From Allodiplogaster sudhausi (lineage: Eukaryota > Nematoda > Chromadorea > Rhabditida > Diplogasteridae): DNA of 64,000 nucleotides. The DNA lies in NCBI GenBank assembly GCA_945643635.1, contig CALZFC010000103.1, positions 581,001-645,000 of the forward strand, written 5' to 3'. A program made the position numbers and the translations under genes. Under the pieces are notes generated by a model. The model made no database searches. It was not told the DNA's origin and saw only the letters and a program-made list of their open reading frames with translations. This document shows, piece after piece, positions 32,937-46,744 of this stretch; the first letter of the stretch is position 1; the number at the start of each line of letters is the position of its first letter.

Positions 32937-35900
32937 TTAGCGGAGCTCGAGACTGCGCTGGAAGAGCGCATCAATCATCGTTCTCGAGAAGTCGCCGTAC
33001 TCCGTCGTTCCCTTGAGCACTCTGACCTCATCGACCGTCTCGATCTTGTTCAGACAGATATACTGAAAGGAGAGGATCAGATACCAGTTACTAAAATAGA
33101 CTCTACTAGAAATATTGTCTTCAAACAAAAAGAATAATATGCATCATAATAATTTTTTTTAAATTACTTGCACGTGGGAAATCCAATGAGTTTTAAAGTT
33201 TTTAAAAAGTTCCAGCGATAAGTATGAAATGAAGTTTGTACCTGAAGAGTGGCCAGTCTGTACTGGTCAGACAAGAGAAGCTTCTTGGCCAGCGGAATCT
33301 CCTCGCTGTCGGGCCCTTGCAGGAACTCGTCGCACGAATGCAGCACGACTTGCATGTTGAAGCGGTTGGCCAAATGAAGAAGACCCTCGACCGTGGCAAC
33401 TGAGAGATAATTTTAAAACTCTTATCAGTCTCTTACAAATAACTCTTGTGGACATATTAAATGCTTATCTTTTTAAACTCTCGTCTTACGTATTTTTTGT
33501 ATAAATTTATTCTTGACATCCTATCAGGGAATAAAAGCCAATGTCGAGGACCCAGAAAAATAGAGTGGGGAAGGAGGTATTGGGCCCGCAAACCAGGGTG
33601 GGTTTGCTGTTTCTGAATAAATTTTACTCAAAAACATGGTTGGGTATGGCTTTGGGAAGGCCCAAAATCAGGGTGTGCCTGTCAAATTGACAGTACCTTT
33701 TTTTCCCCAGATTCCTATTAGGGCTATTATCGACGAGGTACACAAGAAAAAAGAACCTGCGACTGGTTTTCGAGACGGGAAGATGGCGTGAAGAAGTTCC
33801 ACGAACTCGTCGTACTTGACGTCCGGAAGTGGAATCTCCTTCCTTGTCTTCTCGGCAAAGTCCGAGAAGAACATCGAGTTGAAGACAGGCGAGTGGCACG
33901 CGAGGTACTGAAAAAATATGCTTGGGGAATAAAAGATCTGAAAAAAGACGTTCATAATCGATACGAAGACTTGGAGCAATAAAAGGATAACACAGTTAAG
34001 GAAGATGGCTTTAGCGAGGGTTTGAATGGTAAAATTGGATAGCAATAGAGAGACGAGATACCGTCTTGCTGACATGAAGTGGCTTCTCCTCGACAATGAG
34101 AACGACGTCCGTGAGATTCGGTTGAGGGGCCGTGAAGTCGTAGAGAATCGGCATTCTGAAAAGGTAAATAATTACTTTAGAAAATAGAGAACAGAAAGCC
34201 AGGGGAAAAGAGGGGTCCGAACCGGGATAGCCAAACAATTTTTGGGGCCCGAAAATTTAAATTTTTGGCTTATACACCCTATTTTCCTCGAAAGAATACC
34301 CTTAAATCAAAGGGAAAGTTTTTCTACAATCCACATACAGCAAGCCGATGACTTTCGTGACGGTGATCTCAGCCTCGAAGACGACGCCGCCGTCCTCTTC
34401 ACGGATGAAGAAATTCTCAGGGTCGAGGACCTCGTCCCACGCGATGAAATCCAGATGTCCCCAGCCACTCTGCATAGAGTTGTAGGTGTCCACAGCCTGA
34501 AGTCATGTATTGTACTTAAATGAAATGTAATAATTCGATAGCATAGGCTGTTTCTCATTTAAATTCTAATCGAGACAATGGGTTTATTTCTTTTCTACAA
34601 CCACTACTCAATCCAAGAGCATCTTATGGTTTGCCAATTTACTGTCGTATGGCAGTAATTTATACATCGTAAAATAGAAATTGCATTGATTTTGTAAAGT
34701 AATAAAGAATGTATACAACGATTTGGAGATATTCTGTTCACGACTACACTAACCGGTACTTGGCTGTGCGGCTTCTGGTCGACCTTCTGCGACAGCAGAC
34801 TGAAGATAACGGAAGCTTCGCAGCTCCAGTGTGGACTCGGATTGTCCTCGTTGCAGTTGACGTAGACGGAAAGCTGCTTGATGTTTGAGGTGCGCTCCGA
34901 GCACTCCGACCTCACTTCCAAACTCCTGCAAGATTATTTAAAGATTCTTAGGTTCTATTAGAATGAACTACCATCAGATATCGGGTCCGAGTCGAGATCT
35001 TTATTTTTTTTCAAACGAATTGTCATAATTTCAACGCATCCTCAACATGTGTAAGGGAAACCGCTCTTGTGCAAATCACTTTTTTTATAAACTGACTCAT
35101 AAAAAGGTAAACATACCACGGGATGTTGGCGACGTAGACAACCGGCGAAATGACTCGCGTCTCCAGCTCGGCCAGTTTCGGCACGTCCAGGCGAATCTTG
35201 CCGACCGCGATGGGAATAGCATCTTTTCATGCAATATTGTGACGATATCTTTGATGTAACAGTAATACATTTAGAAACGCCCAATTTTCCGAGAAAATGT
35301 AACAAAGAATCAACTAAGAAAGCATGTTTGGAATTCCCCTGCCACTGGTAAATTTTTTTTCGAAAGCGTTAATAGAATTTTTTCATTTTCTTATTCAAAT
35401 CAACATGTTCAATTTAATGGGAATAACTTGATCCCATTATGATTTATTTTCCTTTCTGGATACAGGGGATTCTAGCTCTGAAATTTCGTCGAGCCATATA
35501 TCCGCTCAAACTATTTTATGAGAAATTGAACATATATCAATCATACAACAAATAGCACTTCGAAAGCCCTTCAAATTTCATCTGCGTATATGTTTAGCAA
35601 CACGATCGTTTTTGCCAAAAAAAAAAAATGAAGAGTCAGCATAGAACTTTCCGTAAGTTGGAGTCTAGACAGAAAGAAGGAGTTTGCTGCAAACTATTCA
35701 ACATTCAAAAAAAACATTTGAGAGTACGGCCGTACTCTCATACGGGGTTTTGCTATGACGCGAGCAATTCGCAAAAAAGACGCCTTCACGACCACTTAGG
35801 CAAGCGTATTTATCGACCCCTAACTGTGCTAAATATTAACATGGCAATTCAGCCCGGTCGAACATGCCCCATTTGAGCGCCTATTTCAGATCCCTATTGG

Positions 35901-36045
35901 TGCTCATGAGAAGGAGATAGCAAAGTATTTGACGACATATCCACTTCAGAACTATCAGAAATAGAAAAGGTTTCAAAAGAATAAGAACCGTGAATATACT
36001 TTTTTAAGTGGCCAAAAAAAATGTGTGAATAGTTATACCTGGCAT
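32937..36045 (-). CDS. Intact BATH (MATH-BTB) protein, 323 aa
   Basis: Eight exons join to 323 codons plus TAA: 36039-36045, 35117-35222, 34754-34925, 34339-34496, 34062-34155, 33757-33907, 33242-33399 and 32937-33062. The MATH domain occupies about residues 5-148 (VVYVANIPW, PHWSCEASVIFSLLS, FIAWDEVLDPENFF). BTB occupies about 150-235 (APQPNLTDVVLIVEEKPLHV, YLACHSPVFNSMFFSDFAEK, PLPDVKYDEFVELLHAIF), followed by post-BTB helices (GLLHLANRFNMQVVL) and the tail (TTEYGDFSRTMIDALFQRS). Such proteins act as Cullin-3 substrate adaptors, with MATH choosing the target. The usual exon-2 acceptor CAG is mutated to CAT; an AAAAG acceptor six bases downstream keeps frame at a cost of two residues. This is the only copy without a coding lesion. 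Confidence 0.82.
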
Positions 36046-36380
36046 GACGACGACAGCGTAGGAAGCTGCGGTTCGGGCTGGAATGAAGAAATAAATAGAA
36101 ATGAATACAAAGTGGAAAAGTAAACGGAAAATAAGCACACGAAAAAAGAGCCACATTTTCCCGAAAGCAAATTTTATAGTTGAAATAAAATTATCGCGGG
36201 CTTTTGTCAAATAGTACTTTTTTAAATTGAGGCCCGGTTGCTGTACGGTTGAAACCACACCGAAATTGAAATTTGCTGCCTGTATTTGAGAGGCTCAGCT
36301 TCACGCTGCATTGTTATTTTAAGCTTGTTTTTCTTGTGCGCAGTTCAGACTGATTACTTTCACTGCATTCAGCTCGCTTC
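36046..36380 (-). promoter_or_regulatory. Diverged 5' region of the intact BATH gene
   Basis: The leader (CCCGAACCGCAGC...) follows a TTCATTCCAG acceptor and is diverged from the GCCGATCC leader of the other copies, as is the block around 36190-36250. The start codon reads MPG/MPD instead of MSG. Regulation of this copy may differ. Confidence 0.45.
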
Positions 36381-36425
36381 TCTCTCTCTCTTCTCTCTCT
36401 CTCTCTTCTCTTCTCTCTCTCTCCC

Positions 36426-36473
<48 letters not shown>

Positions 36474-36800
36474 TCGCTCTCCCTTTCTCGATTACTATCT
36501 CTCTTTCTCTCTATCGCTCTCAATCTCTCACGGCTTCTTTCTCTCCATCACTAAGCCTGTCTCTGGTAATTTATCTTGTCTCCATCTCCCTCCCTTCGTA
36601 TGCATCTATTTTTGCTCTCTATCTCTCTCGCTCTCTCTGTCTCTCTCTCTCTGCCTCTCTCTCTCTCACTCTCTCTCTCTCACCCACTTAGCCGGTCTCT
36701 GTTTCAGTCTTTGTCTGCCTCTCATCGTATGTCTGTATCTCTCTTTTTTTAACTCTTTCTCTCTCTCTCTGTCTCTCTCTCCCTACTCTTCCTCTCCCTC
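36380..36800 (+). repeat. CT-rich polypyrimidine block
   Basis: Long (CT)n with TCTT and CCCT interruptions. A 292-codon open frame across it is low complexity (Leu-Ser repeats) and has no gene-like features. Confidence 0.85.
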
Positions 36801-38285
36801 TCCCCCCAGATACGCCGACCGCTGCTCTCCTCTCCTCCATCCCACAGTCCAAGCAACCATCCAGCCTAGGATGCTGCTGTTCCACGGCCCCCTTACTTTC
36901 CTCGCCTTCCCCGGGGCCTCTGTCTCGCCGGGAGACGGCAGGGGCACCCCGCAGCCCCCCCCCCTCAGATTATCATTCTCAGATCATCATCCCCTATCCA
37001 TCCCCCTCCGTGTCCACGACCGGAAAGTGACCGGTGCCATGGCGCTCCACATCCGATTTGGCAGCTTGGCCGGTCGGGCGGGTCTCCCTCTCTCACTTTC
37101 TTTTGTGACCGCCCAGACACGCTTCCCTGGGGGGCTGCCATTCCGTAAGATGCCCGTAGTCTGAGCGGTTGCTCTTCCTGGCTTGCTGGTTAAAGGAGAC
37201 AAAACTCACGTTTGAAGAGTTCTTTTTTTTTGCCTGATTCTTGGGCGAGAAAGCATAAGATTTCGAGGGAGTGGTCAGGAACATTCAAAAGAGACTAACT
37301 TATTGTTAGAGTTCCGGGCTCCTTCAAGGCAATAGCTCTTGGGTCAGCCAAAGATCTCTACTCACGTCCGATCCTCTCATTATTCTCACAATCAGTCAAC
37401 TATTCTCTCTTCCAATTCTATCTCATGTCCATTCGACTTGAAACTCGATTACACATAAAAAGAGCCAAATGTTTATTGACCGGTAATCGATCTTTTTTTC
37501 TTGATAAACAAAGTGATAACATAAAACATCGTCAGTACTTCAAGGAAGGCATGAAAATTAAGGAGACAGAGAGACATTATAAGTTGTGTAGTAAATTGAC
37601 ACGAAATTGGATTACATTACAGGATCACCAAAGTGAGAATTCGGGGCCACATTTCAATACTTTTCTTGGATTTATAGACTTTACTGGAGTTACAGGCAAG
37701 AGTGACAACGTATAATAACGCCGAAGAAAAAATACCAGTCAAATTGAAATCGCTAGGGTCAAGCGAATAAATGGTCAGGAAACGGAGATAAGAAGGAAAG
37801 GAAAAGAGAAGGTGAGCAAGGAGTACTGTCAATTTGAATGATAGGGGGAGAAGCAGTCCGCAATTCAACATTTTACTAAATAGAAAAGAGATGAATAATG
37901 TAGAATTCAAGAGAATCTATCGGACAGCTCATCGCAAAAAAGTGATGTAAAAAGTTAAATCAATGGCAATTTCCCAAGAACTAAATGTAAGGCACAACAC
38001 GGAAGGAATTATAGTTTTAAAAAAAGCATGAAGGCACTTTGTAGAATCTTGGTGAATATTTGATACAAAGAAATAAGCTTTTCCAGTATTTCAGTCGTAT
38101 TAATTTAGGATATCAGTTACAGAAGTATTCGAACAGACATTCTAGTACAAAAAAACAGGAATTCGAAGTAGGAAACAATTTGAACAAGGAGGCAGAGTAC
38201 GACAGAATAGGGTTTGCAAGGAAACCTGGAATGGCATTATTGGTGGAGAATAGTAGTAGTTGATCTGTCATTAGGAACCCCTTCA
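36801..38285. other. Gene-free interval, GC-richer at 36810-37130
   Basis: 36810-37130 is GC-rich with C runs. The rest is AT-rich. Short frames on both strands show no splice partners or recognisable motifs. Confidence 0.5.
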
Positions 38286-38289
38286 GGAC

Positions 38290-38468
38290 TACAGTATCCC
38301 TCAGGGGCTACCGTATCCCTCAGAGAATACGTAACCCTAAGAGAATACCGTAACCCTAAGAGAATACCGTAACCCTAAGAGAATACCGTAACCCTCAGAG
38401 AATGCCGCAACCCTCAGAGAATACCGTAACTCTAAGAGGCTACCGTAATCCTCAGTGGCTACCGTAAT
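38290..38468. repeat. 19-bp minisatellite, about 9 units
   Basis: Unit GAATACCGTAACCCTAAGA with variants (GGCTACCGTA, CCCTCAGAG). It ends a few bases from the stop codon of the small membrane-protein gene. The unit is related to the 19-bp repeat in the AP-1 mu gene intron (CTCAGA...ATAC(C/T)GTAAC). Confidence 0.85.
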
Positions 38469-38473
38469 TCCCT

Positions 38474-38865
38474 CTAATAGCAGAAGAGGCATCGGATGAA
38501 GTTGATGACAATGCTGATAACCACGAGAACAGCGAGCAGAATGAGAAGCGCCATCAGCCAGTCCTGGAGAAAATATAAATATTTTTTTATAATTGAAAAA
38601 AATTTTTTTTGCTGAAAACAGTATGAAAACAAATATATTTTTTTCGAATCGAAGTATATTTAATACGATTTTTATTTATTTTATTACTAACTAATGTTAA
38701 ATTAAATGAGGTAAAAAAAATTATAAATTAAAATAATAAAAATAACCTGAAGACGGAAGCAGCATGACGAGTTGAGATCGCCACAGCATGAGAAGTAGAA
38801 GAGCGGGTTGCTCTCGGGGCACGTCTGGCCGACCACGGGGATCGGGCAGGCCTGGTTGCCGTTTC

Positions 38866-38911
<46 letters not shown>

Positions 38912-39265
38912 ACTGAAATGGTGAGGGAGAGAGAGACAGAGAAAATATTCTGAGATGGTGAGGGAGAGAGAGAGAGACTCAGAGAGGAAAAAAAGGTAAT
39001 CGGAGAAAAAACACAATTTCGATTAGCAATTTTTCCAATATTTTCTTTAACAATTCTATCCTTTTTTTTCAAAATAAGAATGTAGGGGTGGCCCTCTTTC
39101 TTCCATTTCAGAGATGGCACTATCTCCCCCTCTATCTCCTATCACTGACTGCAGCTTGAAGATGTCCATCCGCTTCAGCTGATCAATGATGTTGTCATCT
39201 GCAGAGGCGGCGTGTGCAAGGGCAACGACGAGGATGGCCACGGTGAGGAGGGAGAGGCGAGACAT
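38474..39265 (-). CDS. Small Cys-rich single-pass membrane protein (107 aa)
   Basis: Three exons, 39150-39265, 38747-38864 and 38474-38563, join with consistent phases (116+118+90 nt) to 107 aa. Residues 1-22 form a signal peptide (MSRLSLLTVAILVVALAHA). The short ectodomain contains DQLKRMDIFKL and then a Cys-rich stretch with QACPIPVVGQTCPES and FYFSCCGDLNSSCCFRLQ. The last exon is one transmembrane helix (WLMALLILLAVLVVISIVI) followed by FIRCLFCY. The layout, signal peptide, CC-rich ectodomain, one helix and a tiny Cys-ended tail, predicts a type I surface protein. I do not recognise a named family; the paired CC motifs loosely recall Shisa or CX-type proteins. A GA repeat fills intron 1 beside the acceptor. 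Confidence 0.75.
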
Positions 39266-39549
39266 CGTCGGGAGAGAGGAGAGAGCGCGAGAGATGGAGA
39301 GACAGAGAGAGAGGGGTGAGAGAGAGAGAGAGAGAGCGCTCAGGTGTCGAGAGAGCGAAGAGGAAGAGAGAGCGAGTTGCGGAGGCCGACCGAGTGGAGA
39401 TTAGTGATCTGGAAAGAAAACGAAGAATTAAAAACATTATGTTAAAAACAAACCTGCAAATATTCCAAGTATAATTCACCGAATTGTTAAAACAGACAGA
39501 AAATGCGCTGAAGATTATGAAAGAGTTGGTGGTAACACGTACGAAGGAT

Positions 39550-39590
<41 letters not shown>

Positions 39591-39619
39591 GGGGAGAGAG
39601 AGGAGAGAAAAGGAGAGTT

Positions 39620-39656
<37 letters not shown>

Positions 39657-39823
39657 GTGAGAGAAGGGATAACGAGAGATAGAGAGGAGGGAGGCCGCGA
39701 GAAAGAAAGAAGCAATGAGACAATCTCCACGCGGAAAATACAAAATGAATCACAACGCCTTGGTTGCGCTTTCAACAGCGGATGAGCACGAATACTGTCG
39801 TTCCTGATTTTTTTCCTTCACGT

Positions 39824-39867
<44 letters not shown>

Positions 39868-39951
39868 CTTACACTCCTCTATCCTCTCTCTCTCCTCTCC
39901 CTCTCCTCTCGTTCTCCTACCTCTCTCTCTCTCTCTCTCTCTCTCTCGCTA

Positions 39952-39991
<40 letters not shown>

Positions 39992-40551
39992 TCCCTATCT
40001 CCTCTAGCAGCAAATGTCTCGCTCCTTTTCCTCACAACCACCCACTGTTAGCTGCTGGTTGTTGGAAAGGAAGGCCTCCAAAAATATTCGCACACCAAAG
40101 GGCACAAGTCATTTGATTTCATTTTAATCCAATTTGTCCAGATTGTTGTAGCTATCTAAACAATTTCCAACATAATCGGCATGAATATGAAGTGAACGCA
40201 AGCAGAGAAAACCACATGGTTGCTTAAAGATGGATGATATGAGACAAGAAGCTTACACGAACTAATTAGTTGAGCCTTTAAAAATGGAAGAAAAAAAACT
40301 GAGAAGAAGAAGAAAAAAAAAATCAAAATCCTCAGAGCCTTTTTTTTCTTTACAAAAATTTACATTCTAAAATTCAGGCAAAAAAGGGCGCGAATTTAAA
40401 ATGTAATTTCAAACTCCTTTAGCGAGCACTACTTCAAAATCAATCTTCTTGAATTCCATACACCAGACCAAGTAGCAAGCTCTGTGCGCAAGACGCGTAT
40501 TCGATTTCGGTATCACCTAGATTTCCTTGACTTTTCTCTCTTTCACTACCG

Positions 40552-40583
<32 letters not shown>

Positions 40584-40922
40584 GTCTCTCTCTCTCTTTC
40601 TCTCTCGCTCTCTCTCTCTCTTTCTCTCTCTCTTTATCTCTACCTCTCCCTCTCTCCTCACTTTTTCCTTGAAATCTTTCCTAATCCGGATGTCCTTTCC
40701 ATCCTATCTGCTCAAGGCGCTTTCCGCAGCAGCAGAGTTAGATATCCACCTTTTTTATTCAGCCCCTCCCCGTGTCCTAGCACGTCATTCGCTCAGCTCA
40801 CGCTTTCTCTCTCTCTCTCTTTCTCTCTCTCTCACTGTCTCCCTCTCTCTCTCTCGATCTCCCTCCCTCTCTTTCTCCCCCTCTCTCTTTCTCTCCCCCC
40901 CCCCTCTCTCACACACTCTCTT

Positions 40923-40999
<77 letters not shown>

Positions 41000-41214
41000 A
41001 TCAAATACGCATAAAAGAAAACGAAACTGTCTTCGTCCTGGTTTTCAGCATGGATATTTGACACTCATTCTCAGCAAGAAATGCGATCAAGATACTTGCG
41101 CGAGAAATTCGAACACCTGATTTCTGCTTAGAAAAAAAGAGATCCTAGTGTCATTTGCTAAACAACGACCGCTAAACATAAAGGTAGGACACTCATGGTA
41201 GAGAGAGAGAAATG

Positions 41215-41254
<40 letters not shown>

Positions 41255-41585
41255 TAAAGCACGCGGAAGAAAGAATTGAAACAAAGAGGGCCAAGAAAGC
41301 AACGAAGCAATGGGCACAAGGAAACACGAAAACAACGGGAGGGGAAATACAGCCCCACTCGTGAAAACTATGCATGAAAAGGGACTAGGACAAGGTAAGC
41401 CATTCTTTCTTGTTATATTTGAGATTCATTCTTGTTAAGGTTGCGACAAAAAGAATTTCAAGTAAGTAAAAAATAATAATAGGAACGTAATCATTACAAA
41501 TTTTACATTTGGCGTTAGCTCGAAACGTACAGTGAACATGCTGTTCTCATCATATCGGAAAGAATGAAAAAGGGAGGGAGAGAAC

Positions 41586-41623
<38 letters not shown>

Positions 41624-41671
41624 GGAGGAGGAGGAGAAAATTATAGGGACCTTCAATGCCACGTTGTAGAG

Positions 41672-41724
<53 letters not shown>

Positions 41725-41741
41725 TAGAGAAAGGATGAGAG

Positions 41742-41780
<39 letters not shown>

Positions 41781-41959
41781 GGAGGGGGGAGGAGAGAGTG
41801 AGAGAGATTGAGAAAGAGAGAGCTATAGGAAAAGAAGTCAGAGAAAATTATAGGAACATTATAGGAACCACCAGTCAATGCCACGGGCGTATGTCACGGA
41901 AAGATGATATGTAAGGAGATATGCGGCTGGCTTGCGCGAGGTTCATATCGGAGAGGAGG

Positions 41960-42001
<42 letters not shown>

Positions 42002-42824
42002 AGAGAGAGAGAGAGGGAGAGTGAGAGGGAGAGAGATAAAGAGAGAGAGAGAGAGAGAGTAAAGAGAAGCAGACAAAAAGAGTGAAAACTAGCAAAGCCG
42101 TTCGTTCACCCTCTCCAAACCAGTTTTCCCTTGCCGTAAGAGTCTTCTTTGCAGCTGAGAATGGAGAAGCAGAAATAGTCATGTGCAATATTTCTAAATG
42201 CGACGAATAAAGAACATGAAATGGGGGAAAGATCGAGAAAAGAGGAATGATAAATAAAAAAGTCGCCCTGTTCAACTTCCTCATAGCTCCTACCGGAAAT
42301 TAGGAAAGCGAAACGGTACCAAAAATGCAAGAGAAGTCAGAGCAGAACCCAAGACAAGGAGACTTTATTTTCACGTCTGCAATTTCTCTCTCCTCTCTTC
42401 TCCCTTTCTTTCCCTCTCTCTCTCTCTCTCTTTCTTCTCGCTCTCTGTCACTCCGTCTCTCTCTCTTACTCTCTCTCTCTCTCGCTCTCTCTCGCTCTCT
42501 CTCTCTAGATCTCATAAGGGAACAGGGGAACAGGGGTATGGAGTCCAACTCTTTTTAGGGTTAGGGCCGAACGGCAACGGCAAAAAAAGACCCCATTGCG
42601 TGAGAATGCCACTTCTAATGGAAAGTGGTCACAATCCTTCAATGGCTCTGTTCCAGCATCTTTGGGAAGAAAAGAAATAGGTCTCCCTTGGGGAAGAAGT
42701 TAGCGAGAGTGAGGGGAGGGGGAGGAAAAACAAAATAGAAAGGAGAGAGATGGCGAGAAAAAGAGAGAGAAAGAGCGGGAGAGAGCGAGAGAGAGAGAGA
42801 GAGAAAAGAGAGGGCAGAGAGAGG

Positions 42825-42857
<33 letters not shown>

Positions 42858-43577
42858 CGAGAGAGAGAGAGAGACAGAGAGGGCCCAGAGAGATGACCGA
42901 GAGAGAGAGAGAGAGACAGAGAGGGCCCAGAGAGATGACCGAGTAACATATCGAAAACTGAGAGTATTGCACAAACTAGCACAAAAATAGGCAACGCTTC
43001 TCAATTCTCGGCTACTTTTTGAAAGAAAACCCACCCAATTACATACCATATCATGACTTTACTACGAAGTATTTACTATATTTTTCCAACTACCATTTCG
43101 TTTAACAGAATGTAATCATATGTCTAATCTGTTTGCATGTCTTATAGTAACGATCAAGTTAGTCAATTGACAGGACGAGCCCCGAAAGAGGAGGGAGGGG
43201 GGAGTGAACTTGTCTTTTTAATGACAACTTGCGGTATCCTCATTCGAGTGTTACCGCAATGACATTAGAAAGAAATGATTGGAGGACAATGTAAAATGCA
43301 TAAAACGGTAAGGTTCGCCCTGTAGTCGCACAGCACGCAAGAGGGGCAAGACTATGAAACTAACAAGGTATTCTCATGGTTTGATCTCTCTTTCTCTCTC
43401 TCTCACTTTCCCTCTCTCAGAACTATCTTTTTTCTCTCTCTCTCCACACTCTCTTTGCTCTCTCTCTCTCTCTCACTCTCTCTGTCTATCTTTTCTCTCG
43501 CTGCCTCTATTTTTGTCTGGCTTCCTTCTCGCTCACCGTCTTCTCATCGGATTTGGTCTTTCTCTCTCTCTCTCTAT

Positions 43578-43624
<47 letters not shown>

Positions 43625-45069
43625 AAATCCCAAAATACTAATACTATTTTGAGAAGATTACAGATTTCGAGAGATGATGGATACTAAAAAAAAACCTCGC
43701 CCGCAAGTCTTGGACAATCTCGTCAATATAATACATTGAACTCCTGATCGAAGGACGCGAATAAAATCTCTGCCTCTATTTTACGAACCTCTCTGCTTTT
43801 CATTTCTCACATGGCTGGGAGTGGTATTCGGCAATCCAAATAAATAGAGTTACGAGATGCGAAAGGAGGAATGAAAATGATGAGAGAGAATATAATATAG
43901 GAAAGCATGGCAAGAAGGCAGAGAGAGGGAGAGAGAGAGGGACGGAGAGAACGGAGAGAGAGAGAGAGAGAGAACGATGGAGAGATCAGAGAGAGAGAGA
44001 AAAAGGGTGAGAGAGAAAGGGAGAGAGAGAGAGAGAAAGGGAGAAAGAGAGAAAGGGAGAGAGAGAGAGAGAAAGGGAGAAAGAGAGAAAGGGAGAGAGA
44101 GAGAAAGGGAGAGAGAGAGAAAGGGAGAGAGATAGAGAGTGTGAAGCTAAATGTAAGGAAACAACATCTGCCGGCTTCCATCCAATGTCAATGAGAGAAA
44201 TTCTGCCAGAGAAACGAACCAGAAAAAAGAACAGGCTAACATAAGAGTCAAAAAGTGAGATAGAGGGAAGTACCATTCTGGCTATGGCTGAACCATGTTT
44301 TGCAACTCTTTCCCTCTCTCCTTCTCTCTCTCTCTCTTTATCTCTCTTTCTCTCCTATCTCTTTCCCTCTCTCTCTCCCAATCTCTTTCTCTCTCTCTCT
44401 CTTTATCTCTCTCCATTTCACTCTCCCTCTCTCTCCATTTCTCACCCTCTCTCTTTCTCTCTCCTCTCCCACTGACAACACCCGAGACAAGGCAAAGACG
44501 CTCTTCAAAATGCATCCCCCATGCATTTGGAAAGATCAGACTGTCAATTTGTTATCACTCCTCATTGCCCGCTCCCTACCCTTTAGAAGGCTCTCGAAGT
44601 GGGGTAAAATTGCTACAGTAAGACCGAGAGAGCACCAGAGTAGAGAGAAATGAGAAATTAAAGAAAAATCAAATAATAAAAAAACAGTAATTCCTTTGCA
44701 AATAGATAGTTGTCTGAAGATATTCGCTCACATGATTCTCCGAATTTTCGCGCTATACTTCAGCGAGTTGGATCAAGAAATGATCTCTTCTTTCACGGAA
44801 ATGATCGTTCTCTCTCTCTCTCTCTCTCTCTCCTATCTCTCTGTCTCTCCTATCTCTTTATCTCTCTTTCACTCTTTTTCTTCTCTCGTCTCTCTCTCTC
44901 TCTCGAATGTTCCGTCCAATTCTAAATCGGTTGCGGAAAGGAACAGGGCGAAGAAAAATATGTCCGAGACTCGTAGCCGAAAAAAAGAGAAGTGAAAAAT
45001 AAGAAGCATTACGAAACTTAAGGAACCACAAAAGCAGTAACCAGAGATACAGACAGACAGACAGAGAGC

Positions 45070-45119
<50 letters not shown>

Positions 45120-45721
45120 GAGACAGAGTGAGAGAGAGAGAGAGAAAGAGAGAGAGCGAGAGAGTTGGAGAGAAATTGGGCGTGAATCTTGCATCATGAC
45201 TCATTCTCAATTGAATGGTGTAACAAAGTTGGTCACGCACTACTTAACGCTAACGAGTCCCCAACAAAGATGTACCTAATTAAACAATTAGTCCTTGTTC
45301 TAATTAGGCACTAAAGGCATGAAAAAGTAGAAAACAGGGTGGGTATGTAGTTCGGTCAATAGGCTTTTTTTCTCTGCAAGAAATATGCAACAGATAATGT
45401 AATTCAAGTGCTACCGTACATTCTAGGACGCCTTATCCCAAACCATACTGATTAATCTAATCAAGGAAAGTGCCTACCCCTTCCTCATACCAGCAAGGTC
45501 ACACCCTTGGCGGTCCTCGCCTTATTCTTGGCCGGTTTTCCCCGCGCTATTTCTAAATTCTCAATCTTTGTAGCATTCTCGTTCTAGAGCAATCCCCATT
45601 GTTTGATCGTTAAAATTAAGGTAATAGCTGCTCAGAGATGAGAGAGAGGGGGTTGCGCGCACGATAAACAAGCAATGATAAAGAAAAATATCAGATTGAG
45701 AGAGATAGAGAAACAGAAAGC

Positions 45722-45764
<43 letters not shown>

Positions 45765-46176
45765 TGAGAGATAGAGAGATAGAGAGGATAGAGAGATAGA
45801 GAGAGAGAAGTGAGAGAAGTGAGAGAAGTGAGAGAGAGCATGAGAGAGATAGTGAAAGAGGAAGAACGATAGAAATACCGAAAGGAAATGAAACGGAAAA
45901 AGTATACTTGAAAATAGACACGTACTCAAACTCTAAAACGATGGAGAAGCATATGGCAGAGGAAATGAGCGGGATGGAGTGAGAGAGAGAGAGTGAGTGA
46001 GAGAAGGAAAGAGAGAAAGAGAGAGAGAGTAAGAGAGAGAGAGCGAGACATAGAGAGAGAGACAGATTAGAGAGAGCAGAGATTGAAACCGGTGAGCAGT
46101 CAGCTAGAATAGCTGCCAGCGAGCCATCCTCCAATTCGGAGAGGGGAATGAGGAATGGAAACAAGTTTGATTGCGT

Positions 46177-46271
<95 letters not shown>

Positions 46272-46670
46272 GGGAAAAAAGGATAGAGAGGAGAGGGAAA
46301 GATAAATGGAGAATAGAATATAAAAGGCGGCCTCGGTGGTGTGTCCTTTCCCATTTCACGGCCCTCCTCTCTTTTCACATTTCACGGCCCTCTTCCTACT
46401 CGGCAAACTCCGTCGCCCATCCGCCACAACGCGCATACACTTGGCGCACGATCAAAATGTAGCTCATGTTGTGAGGGCGGAGGGGGTATCACGAAGTGCT
46501 TTCAAAAACATAGAGACAAAGAGATAGAGAGAGAGAGACAGAGACAGAGATAGAGATAAGAGAAAACGCGAGATAAATGCAGAAAGGAAGAGAACGAAAG
46601 ATATGGAGGACGGGAGAGTAGCAGAACGAGAAGGAGAGAGAGAGACAGAGAGAGACATAGAGAGAGAGAC

Positions 46671-46744
<74 letters not shown>

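Noticed and set aside
36286..37164. 292-codon open frame on plus
   Set aside because: Mostly translated (CT)n giving Leu-Ser repeats; no splice logic or domain.
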